Source: Liolophura sinensis
Taxonomy: Eukaryota; Mollusca; Polyplacophora; Chitonida; Chitonidae
NCBI RefSeq assembly: GCF_032854445.1
Contig: NW_027018440.1
Location: forward strand, 1-26,359
Length of the DNA stretch: 26,359 bases
Direction: 5' to 3'
The notes beneath the pieces were generated by a model. It was not told the origin of the DNA, did not search any database, and saw only the letters and a list, made by a program, of their open reading frames with translations. The position numbers and the translations under genes were made by a program. Shown piece after piece: positions 16,470 through 26,359 of the stretch; position 1 is the stretch's first letter; every line of letters begins with the position of its first letter.

Positions 16470-18669
16470 ATTGGAACAGTTTTTCCACTTTTGGATTTTT
16501 GCCTGGTATTTTTTCTAATTGAAATCGGCTACATTAACTATGTACAATCGCGATTGGTCATTACTATATTCAACTTTTCATTATAAGTTATATGCCCTTC
16601 GGTAGCCCAGACGACGTCAAATCTTTGGGCCAAGCCCATTTAACTCACCCAGCAAATGTCTTACTTCTAAGTCGAAGACAAACTCAATGTCTTGATCTAC
16701 ATGTAGAAAAACCACACCATTTGTATATAAAAAAAACACAAGGTACTTGATACAGTCCGCTGTAAAAAGTACAATTGAACACTGACCCACATCAATAAGG
16801 TGCCAAAAGATGCGCAATTGGGCCAGGCATCTCCAGCTGTTGAAAAATTGCAAATTTCCTTGGTTTCCATGGAGTAAGAGCCGTTGCTGGGCACGTGATC
16901 TTGACATCAATGATTATTCATTTGTGGCTACAGCCAAAAGTATTGGTCGGAGAGCAACGCGGTTTGCACCATTCGATTTCTCGTCAAAAAATACGTCGGA
17001 TTAGCCTCTTACCAGCAGCATTGGAACAGTTTTTCTACTTTTGGATTTTTGCCTTGTCTTTTTGCGAATTGAAATCGGCTACATTAACTATGTACAATCG
17101 CGACTGGTCATTACTATATTCAACTTTTCATTATAAGTTATGTGCCCTTCGGTAGCCCAGACGACGTCAAATCTTTGGGCCAAGACCATTTAACTCACCC
17201 AGCAAATGTCTTACTTCTAAGTCGAAGACAAACTCAATGTCTTGATCTACATGTAGAAAAACCACACCATTTGTATATAAAAAAAACACAAGGTACTTGA
17301 TACAGTCCGCTGTAAAAAGTACAATTGAACACTGACCCACATCAATAAGGTGCCAAAAGATGCGCAATTGGGCCAGGCATCTCCAGCTGTTGAAAAATTG
17401 CAAATTTCCTTGGTTTCCATGGAGTAAGAGCAGTTGCTGGGCACGTGATCTTGACATCAATGATTATTCATTTGTGGCTACAGCCAAAAGTATTGGTCGG
17501 AGAGCAACGTGGTTTGCACCATTCGATTTCTCGTCAAAAAATACGTCGGATTAGCCTCTTACCAGCAGCATTGGAACAGTTTTTCCACTTTTGGATTTTT
17601 GCCAGGTCTTTTTGCGATTGAAATCGGGCTACATTAACTATGTACAATCGCGACTGGTCATTACTATATTCAACTTTTCATTATAAGTTATGTGCCCTTC
17701 GGTAGCCCAGACGACGTCAAATCTTTGGGCCAAGCCCATTTAACTCACCCAGCAAATGTCTTACTTCTAAGTCGAAGACAAACTCAATGTCTTGATCTAC
17801 ATGTAGAAAAACCACACCATTTGTATATAAAAAAAACACAAGGTACTTGATACAGTCCGCTGTAAAAAGTACAATTGAACACTGACCCACATCAATAAGG
17901 TGCCAAAAGATGCGCAATTGGGCCAGGCATCTCCAGCTGTTGAAAAATTGCAAATTTCCTTGGTTTCCATGGAGTAAGAGCAGTTGCTGGGCACGTGATC
18001 TTGACATCAATGATTATTCATTTGTGCTACAGCCAAAGTATTGGTCGGAGAGCAACGTGGTTTGCACCATTCGATTTCTCGTCAAAAAATACGTCGGATT
18101 AGCCTCTTACCAGCAGCATTGGAACAGTTTTTCCACTTTTGGATTTTTGCCAGGTCTTTTTGCGAATTGAAATCGGCTACATTAACTATGTACAATCGCG
18201 ACTGGTCATTACTATATTCAACTTTTTCATTATAAGTTATGTGCCCTTCGGTAGCCCAGACGACGTCAAATCTTTGGGCAAGCCCATTTAACTCACCCAG
18301 CAGTTGTCCTTACTTCTAAGTCGAAGACAAACTCAATGTCTTTATCTACATGTAGAAAAACCACACCATTTGTATATAAAAAAAAACACAAGGTACTTGA
18401 TACAGTCCGCTGTAAAAAGTACAATTGAACACTGACCCACATCAATAAGGTGCCAAAAGATGCGCAATTGGGCCAGGCATCTCCAGCTGTTGAAAAATTG
18501 CAAATTTCCTTGGTTTCCATGGAGTAAGAGCCGTTGCTGGGCACGTGATCTTGACATCAATAATTATTCATTTGTGGCTACAGCCAAAAGTATTGGTCGG
18601 ACAGCAACGTGGTTTGCACCATTCGATTTCTCGTCAAAAAATACGTCGGATTAGCCTCTTACCAGCAGC

Positions 18670-20866
18670 ATTGGAACAGTTTTTCCACTTTTGGATTTTT
18701 GCCTGGTATTTTTTCTAATTGAAATCGGCTACATTAACTATGTACAATCGCGACTGGTCATTACTATATTCAACTTTTCCATATAAGTTATGTGCCCTTC
18801 GGTAGCCCAGACGACGTCAATCTTTGGGCCAAGCCCATTTAACTCACCCAGCAAATGTCTTACTTCTAAGTCGAAGACAAACTCAATGTCTTTATCTACA
18901 TGTAGAAAAACCACACCATTTGTATATAAAAAAAACACAAGGTACTTGATAAAGTCCGCTGTAAAAAGTACAATTTAACACTGACCCACATCAATAAGGT
19001 GCCAAAACATGCGCAATTGGGCCAGGCATCTCCAGCTGTTGAAAAATTGCAAATTTCCTTGGTTTCCATGGAGTAAGAGCAGTTGCTGGGCACGTGATCT
19101 TGACATCAATGATTATTCATTTGTGGCTACAGCCAAAAGTATTGGTCAGAGAGCAACGCGGTTTGCACCATTCGATTTCTCGTCAAAAAATACGTCGGAT
19201 TAGCCTCTTACCAGCAGCATTGAACAGTTTTTCCACTTTTGGACTTTGCCTGTCTTTTTGCCAATTGAAATCGGCTACATTAACTATGTACAATCGCGAC
19301 TGGTCATTACTATATTCAACTTTTCATTATAAGTTATGTGCCCTTCGGTAGCCCAGACGACGTCAAATCTTTGGGCCAAAGCCCATTTAACTCACCCAGC
19401 AGTTGTCTTACTTCTAAGTCGAAGACAAAACTGAATGTCTTTATCTACATGTAGAAAAACCACACCATTTGTATATAAAAAAAACACAAGGTACTTGATA
19501 CAGTCCGCTGTAAAAAGTACAATTGAACACTTACCCACATCAATAAGGTGCCAAAAGATGCGCAATTGGGCCAGGCATCTCCAGCTGTTGAAAAATTGCA
19601 AATTTCCTTGGTTTCCATGGAGTAAGAGCCGTTGCTGGGCACGTGATCTTGACATCAATGATTATTCATTTGTGGCTACAGCCAAAAGTATTGGTCGGAG
19701 AGCAACGTGGTTTGCACCATTCGATTTCTCGTCAAAAAATACGTTAGCCTCTTACCAGCAGCATTGGAACAGTTTTTCCACTTTTGGATTTTTGCCTGGT
19801 ATTTTTTCTAATTGAAATCGGCTACATTAACTATGTACAATCGCGCGACTGGTCATTACTAATATTCAACTTTTCATTATAAGTTATGTGCCCTTCGGTA
19901 GCCCAGACGACGTCAAATCTTTGGGCCAAGCCCATTTAAACTCACCCAGCAAATGTCTTACTTCTAAGTCGAAGACAAACTCAATGTCTTTATCTACATG
20001 TAGAAAAAACCACACCATTTGTATATAAAAAAAAACACAAGGTACTTGATAAAGTCGCTGTAAAAAGTACAATTTAACACTGACCCACATCAATAAGGTG
20101 CCAAAACATGCGCAATTGGGCCAGGGCATCTCCAGCTGTTGAAAAATGCAAATTTCCTTGGTTTCCATGGAGTAAGAGCAGTTGCTGGGCACGTGATCTT
20201 GACATCAATGATTATTCATTTGTGGCTACAGCCAAAAGTATTGGTCGGAGAGCAACGCGGTTTGCACCATTCGATTTCTCGTCAAAAAATACGTCGGATT
20301 AGCCTCTTACCAGCAGCATTGGAACAGTTTTTCTACTTTTGGACTTTGCCAGGTCTTTTTGCCAATTGAAATCGGCTACATTAACTATGTACAATCGCGA
20401 CTGGTCATTACTATATTCAACTTTTCATTATAAGTTATGTGCCCTTCGGTAGCCCAGACGACGTCAAATCTTTGGGCCAAGCCCATTTAACTCACCCAGC
20501 AGTTGTCTTACTTCTAAGTCGAAGACAAACTCAATGTCCTTTATCTACATGTAGAAAAACCACACCATTTGTATATAAAAAAAACACAAGGTACTTGATA
20601 CAGTCCGCTGTAAAAAGTACAATTGAACACTTACCCACATCAATAAGGTGCCAAAAGATGCGCAATTGGGCCAGGCATCTCCAGCTGTTGAAAAATTGCA
20701 AATTTCCTTGGTTTCCATGGAGTAAGAGCCGTTGCTGGGCACGTGATCTTGACATCAATGATTATTCATTTGTGGCTACAGCAAAAGTATTGGTCGGAGA
20801 GCAACGCGGTTTGCACCATTCGATTTCTCGTCAAAAAATACGTCGGATTAGCCTCTTACCAGCAGC
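18670..20866 (+). repeat. Dimeric higher-order repeat M13-M16 within the satellite
   Basis: M13 and M15 share GATAAAGTC, CAATTTAACAC, AAAACATGCGC and GAGCAGTTG. M14 and M16 share TTTGGACTTTGCC, TTGCCAATTG, CAGCAGTTG and ACTTACCC. The order A-B-A-B suggests a ~1.1-kb dimer was duplicated as a unit. A related pair returns at M24-M25, where M24 starts as the EcoRI-type monomer and continues as type A. Confidence 0.65.
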
Positions 20867-23800
20867 ATTGGAACAGTTTTTCCACTTTTGGATTTTTGCT
20901 GGTATTTTTTCTAATTGAAATCGGCTACATTAAACTATGTACAATCGCGACTGGTCATTACTATATTCAACTTTTCATTATAGGTTATGTGCCCTTCGGT
21001 AGCCCAGACGACGTCAAATCTTTGGGCCAAGCCCATTTAACTCACCCAGCAAATGTCTTACTTCTAAGTCGAAGACAAACTCAATGTCTTTATCTACATG
21101 TAGAAAAACCACACCATTTGTATATAAAAAAAACACAAGGTACTTGATACAGTCCGCTGTAAAAAGTACAATTGAACACTGACCCACATCAATAAGGTGC
21201 CAAAAGATGCGCAATTGGGCCAGGCATCTCCAGCTGTTGAAAAATTGCAAATTTCCTTGGTTTCCATGGAGTAAGAGCCGTTGCTGGGCACGTGATCTTG
21301 ACATCAATGATTATTCATTTGTGGCTACAGCCAAAAGTATTGGTCGGAGAGCAACGCGGTTTGGCACCCATTCGATTTCTCGTCAAAAAATACGTCGGAT
21401 TAAGCTCTTACCAGCAGTATTGGAACAGTTTTTCTACTTTTGGATTTTTGCCTGGTCTTTTTGCTAACTGAATTCGGCTACATTAACTATGTACAATCGC
21501 GACTTGGTCATTACTATATTCAACTTTTCATTATAAGTTATGTGCCCTTCGGTAGCCCAGACGACGTCATATCTTTGGGCCAAGCCCATTTAACTCACCC
21601 AGCAAATGTCTTACTTCTAAGTCGAAAACAAACTCAATGTCTTTATCTACATGTAGAAAAACCACACCATTTGTATATAAAAAAAACACAAGGTACTTGA
21701 TACAGTCCGCTGTAAAAAGTACAATTGAACACTGACCCACATCAATAAGGTGCCAAAAGATGCGCAATTGGGCCAGGCATCTCCAGCTGTTGAAAAATTG
21801 CAAATTTCCTTGGTTTCCATGGAGTAAGAGCCGTTGCTGGGCACGTGATCTTGACATCAATGATTATTCATTTGCGGCTACAGCCAAAAGTATTGGTCGG
21901 AGAGCAACGCGGTTTGCACCATTCGATTTCTCGTCAAAAAATACGTCGGATTAGCCTCTTACCAGCAGCATTGGAACAGTTTTTTCTACTTTTGGATTTT
22001 TTGCCTGGTCTTTTTGCGAATTGAAATCGGCTACATTAACTATGTACAATCGCGACTGGTCATTACTATATTCAACTTTTCATTATAAGTTATGTGCCTT
22101 CGGTAGCCCAGACGACGTCAAATCTTTGGGCAAAGCCCATTTAACTCACCCAGCAAATGTCTTACTTCTAAGTCGAAGACAAACTCAATGTCTTTATCTA
22201 CATGTAGAAAAAACCACACCATTTGTAATATAAAAAAACACAAGGTACTTGATACAGTCCGCTGTAAAAAGGACCAATTGAACACTGACCCACATCAATA
22301 AGGTGCCAAAAGATGCGCAATTGGGCCAGAGCATCTCCAGCTGTTGAAAAATTGCAAATTTCCTTGGTTTCCATGGAGTAAGAGCCGTTGCTGGGCACGT
22401 GATCTTGACATCAATGATTATTCATTTGTGGCTACAGCCAAAAAGTATTGGTCGGAGAGCAACGCGGTTTGCACCATTCGATTTCTCGTCAAAAAATACG
22501 TCGGATTAGCCTCTTACCAGCAGCATTGAACAGTTTTTCCACTTTTTGGATTTTTGCCTGGTATTTTTTCTAATTGAAATCGGCTACATTAACTATGTAC
22601 AATCGCGACTGGTCATTACTATATTCAACTTTTCATTATAAGTTATGTGCCCCTTCGGTAGCCCAGACGACGTCAAATCTTTGGGCCAAGCCCATTTAAC
22701 TCACCCAGCAAATGTCTTACTTCTAAGTCGAAGACAAACTCAATGTCTTTATCTACATGTAGAAAAACCCACACCATTTGTATATAAAAAAAACACAAGG
22801 TACTTGATACAGTCCGCTGTAAAAAGTACAATTTAACACTGACCCACATCAATAAGGTGCCAAAAGATGCGCAATTGGGCCAGGCATCTCCAGCTGTTGA
22901 AAAATTGCAAATTTCCTTGGTTTCCATGGAGTAAGAGCCGTTGCTGGGCACGTGATCTTGACATCAATGATTAATTCATTTGTGGCTACAGCCAAAAGTA
23001 TTGCTCGGAGAGCAACGTGGTTTGCACCATTCGATTCTCGTCAAAAAATACGTCGGATTAGCCTCTTACCAGCAGCATTGGAACAGTTTTTTCCACTTTT
23101 GGATTTTTTGCCTGGTATTTTTTCTAATTGAAATCGGCTACATTAACTATGTACAATCGCGACTGGTCCATTACTATATTCAACTTTTCATTATAAGTTA
23201 TGTGCCCTTCGGTAGCCCAGACGACGTCAAATCTTTGGGCCAAGCCCATTTAACTCACCCAGCAAATGTCTTACTTCTAAGGTCGAAGACAAACTCAATG
23301 TCTTTATCTACATGTAGAAAAACCACACCATTCTGTATATAAAAAAAACACAAGGTACTTGATACAGTCCGCTGTAAAAAGTACAATTGAACACTGACCC
23401 ACATCAATAAGGTGCCAAAAGATGCGCAATTGGGCCAGGCATCTCCAGCTGTTGAAAAATTGCAAATTTCTTGGTTTCCATGGAGTAAGAGCCGTTGCTG
23501 GGCACAGTGATCTTGACATCAATGATTATTCATTTGTGGCTACAGCCAAAAGTATTGGTCGGAGAGCAACGTGGTTTGCACCATCCGATTTCTCGTCAAA
23601 AAATACGTCGGATTAGCCTCTTACCAGCAGCATTGGAACAGTTTTTCCACTTTTGGATTTTTGCCAGGTCTTTTTGCTAATTGAAATCGGCTACATTAAC
23701 TATGTACAATCGCGACTGGTCACTACTATATTCAACTTTTCATTATAAGTTATGTGGCCTTCGGTAGCCCAGACGACGTCAAATCTTTGGGCCAAGCCCA

Positions 23801-26359
23801 TTTAACTCACCCAGCAAATGTCTTACTTCTAAGTCGAAGACAAACTCAATGTCTTTATCTACATGTAGAAAAACCACACCATTGGTATATAAAAAAAAAC
23901 ACAAGGTACTTGATACAGTCCGCTGTAAAAAGTACAATTGAACACTGACCCACATCAATAAGGTGCCAAAAGATGCGCAATTGGGGTCAGGCATCTCCAG
24001 CTGTTGAAAAATTGCAAATTTTCCTTGGTTTCCATGGAGTAAGAGCCGTTGCTGGGCACGTGATCTTGACATCAATGATTATTCATTTGTGGCTACAGCC
24101 AAAAGTATTGGTCGGAGAGCAACGCGGTTTGCACCATTCGATTTCTCGTCAAAAAATACGTCGGATTAGCCTCTTACCAGCAGCATTGGAACAGTTTTTC
24201 CACTTTTGGATTTTTTCCAGGTCTTTTTGCTAATTGAAATCGGCTACATTAACTATGTACAATCGCGACTGGTCATTACTATATTCAACTTTTCATTATA
24301 AGTTATGTGGCCTTCGGTAGCCCAGACGATGTCAAATCTTTGGCCAAGCCCATTTAACTCACCCAGCAAATGTCTTACTTCTAAGTCGAAGACAAACTCA
24401 ATGTCTTTATCTACATGTAGAAAAACCAAACCATTTGTATATAAAAAAAACACAAGGTACTTGATACAGTCCGCTGTAAAAAGTACAATTGAACACTGAC
24501 CCACATCAATAAGGTGCCAAAAGATGCGCAATTGGGCCAGGCATCTCCAGCTGTTGAAAATTGCAAATTTCCTTGGTTTCCATGGAGTAAGAGCCGTTGC
24601 TGGGCACGTGATCTTGACATCAATGATTATTCATTTGCGGCTACAGCCAAAAGTAATTGGTCGGAGAGCAACGCGGTTTGCACCATTCGATTTCTCGTCA
24701 AAAAATACGTCGGATTAGCCTCTTACCAGCAGCATTGGAACAGTTTTTCTACTTTTGGATTTTTGCCTGGTCTTTTTGGCTAACTGAATTCGGCTACATT
24801 AACTATGTACAATCGCGACTGGTCATTACTATATTCAATCTTTTCATTATAAGTTATGTGCCCTTCGGTAGCCCAGAACGACGTCAAATCTTTGGGCCAA
24901 GCCCATTTTAACTCACCCAGCAAATGTCTTACTTCTAAGTCGAAGGACAAACTCAATGTCTTTATCTACATGTAGAAAAACCACACACATTTGTATATAA
25001 AAAAAACACAAGGTACTTGATAAAGTCCGCTGTAAAAAGTACAATTTAACACTTGACCCACATCAATAGAGGTGCCAAAAACATGCGCAATTGGGCCAGG
25101 CATCTCCAGCTGTTGAAAAATTGCAAATTTCCTTGGTTTCCATGGAGTAAGAGCAGTTGCTGGGCACGTGATCTTGACATCAATGATTATTCATTTGTGG
25201 CTACAGCCAAAAGTATTGGTCGGAGAGCAACGCGGTTTGCACCATTCGATTTCTCGTCAAAAAATACGTCGGATTAGCCTCTTACCAGCAGCATTGGAAC
25301 AGTTTTTCCCACTTTTGGACTTTGCCTGGTCTTTTTGCCAATTGAAATCGGCTACATTAACTATGTACAATCGCGACTGGTCATTACTATATTCAACTTT
25401 TCATTATAAGTTATGTGCCCTTCGGTAGCCCAGACGACGTCAAATCTTTGGGCCAAGCCCATTTAACTCACCCAGCAGTTGTCTTACTTCTAAGTCGAAG
25501 ACAAACTCAATGTCTTTATCTACATGTAGAAAAACCACACCATTTGTATATAAAAAAAAACACAAGGTACTTGATACAGTCCGCTGTAAAAAGTACAATT
25601 GAACACTTACCCACATCAATAAGGTGCCAAAAGATGCGCAATTGGGCCAGGCATCTCCCAGCTGTTGAAAAATTGCAAATTTCCTTGGTTTCCATGGAGT
25701 AAGAGCCGTTGCCTGGGCACGTGATCTTGACATCAATGATTATTCATTTGTGGCTACAGCCAAAAGTATTGGTCGGAGGAGCAACGCGGTTTGCACCATT
25801 CGATTTCTCGTCAAAAAATACGTCGGATTAGCCCTCTTACCAGCAGCATTGGAACAGTTTTTTCCACTTTTGGATTTTTGCCTGGTATTTTTTCTAATTG
25901 AAATCGGCTACATTAACTATGTACAATCGCGACTGGTCATTACTATATTCAACTTTTCATTATAAGTTATGTGCCCTTCGGTAGCCCAGACGACGTCAAA
26001 TCTTTGGGCCAAGCCCATTTAACTCACCCAGCAAATGTCTTACTTCTAAGTCGAAGACAAACTCAATGTCTTTATCTACATGTAGAAAAACCACACCATT
26101 TGTATATAAAAAAAACACAAGGTACTTGATACAGGTCCGCTGTAAAAAGTACAACTGAACACTGACCCACATCAATAAGGTGCCACAAGATGCGCAATTG
26201 GGCCAGGCATCTCCAGCTGTTGAAAAATTGCAAATTTCCTTGGTTTCCATGGAGTAAGAGCCGTTGCTGGGCACGTGATCTTGACATCAATGATTATTCA
26301 TTTGTGGCTACAGCCAAAAAGTATTGGTCGGAGAGCAACGCGGTTTGCACCATTCGATT

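Larger units (their letters stand above)
12067..26359 (+). repeat. Tandem satellite array, ~550-bp monomer, 25 full and one partial copies
   Basis: Head-to-tail copies of one ~550-bp AT-rich unit, highly alike throughout. Taking ATTGGAACAG as monomer start, starts are 12070, 12620, 13170, 13720, 14271, 14821, 15371, 15921, 16470, 17020, 17570, 18118, 18670, 19219, 19763, 20318, 20867, 21419, 21970, 22525, 23077, 23632, 24185, 24734, 25293 and 25848 (M1 to M26; M26 is cut by the window edge). I see no obvious subrepeat in the unit. Recurrent elements are a CGACGTCA, a 12-bp palindrome TCTACATGTAGA, a TATATAA followed by an A-run, and a CACGTG. Short open frames of 64-97 codons occur on both strands in every monomer but follow from sequence homogeneity and break freely with indels. 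No rRNA, snRNA or tRNA was recognised. It is a satellite or macrosatellite DNA of unknown role. Confidence 0.97.

Noticed and set aside
12217-26290. Repeated 64-97-codon open frames on both strands of every satellite monomer, which look like a conserved small-protein family.
   Set aside because: They are conserved because the monomers are homogenised. Overlapping frames on both strands are equally kept, single-base indels destroy them freely in M14-M26, many begin at non-ATG codons, and no domain is recognisable.
12067-26359. Tandem rRNA, snRNA, spliced-leader or histone gene cluster as the identity of the 550-bp repeat.
   Set aside because: I looked for 5S, U1, U2, U5 and U6 hallmark sequences and histone-like protein in the monomer and found none.
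12067-26359. CRISPR-like array.
   Set aside because: The repeats are 550 bp, directly adjoining and without unique spacers; the context is eukaryotic.
12067-26359. CENP-B box (TTCGNNNNANNCGGG) in the satellite.
   Set aside because: No monomer stretch on either strand meets the core pattern; TTCGGTAG and TTCGATTT lack the conserved second half.
12067-26359. Hammerhead ribozyme core in the satellite.
   Set aside because: The CTGANGA core was not found; the nearest string is CTGACCC, which does not fit.

Overview
The window looks like repeat-rich nuclear DNA from an animal. I see no host protein-coding gene, rRNA, tRNA, CRISPR or bacterial operon. The evidence for a eukaryote is two long copies of a non-LTR (LINE) retrotransposon with an apurinic endonuclease (APE) plus reverse transcriptase (RT) ORF2, and a roughly 550-bp satellite array. 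The ORF2 carries a 2A-like peptide motif (GDIHKNPGP). Such motifs are known from APE-type LINEs of marine invertebrates (molluscs, sea urchins, amphioxus, cnidarians), so a marine invertebrate is my best guess. The species cannot be read from the sequence.

Layout. (1) 1-5355: LINE copy A on the minus strand, cut by the left window edge; it holds most of ORF2, a ~0.96-kb inter-ORF spacer, ORF1 and a short 5' UTR. (2) 5356-5910: exactly one satellite monomer (M0). (3) 5911-12066: LINE copy B, also minus strand and complete from 3' tail to 5' end (about 6.16 kb), flanked by a 6-bp AGCATT repeat that looks like a target-site duplication. (4) 12067-26359: an uninterrupted head-to-tail array of 25 full and one partial ~550-bp monomers running off the right edge.

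The two LINE copies are nearly identical; by eye I find about a dozen substitutions and five indels over 5.35 kb. They sit at the same nucleotide of the satellite monomer. They share the same frame breaks in ORF1 and in the ORF2 C-terminal part, and the monomers next to their 5' ends share private variants. The simplest reading is one insertion into the satellite, decay, then duplication of a 6.7-kb unit (element plus one monomer) by unequal exchange. Independent insertion at a preferred site is the alternative.

How the parts would have worked together: ORF1 encodes a coiled-coil RNA-binding chaperone type protein. ORF2 encodes a hydrophobic leader, the 2A-like motif, APE endonuclease, RT and a C-terminal Cys/His segment. 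The 5' UTR has a YY1-like motif at +12 to +21, the position the YY1 site holds in human L1. Neither copy is intact. The most notable points are the 2A-like motif behind a hydrophobic leader, the YY1-like promoter site, the exact element/satellite phasing, and a satellite family I do not recognise.
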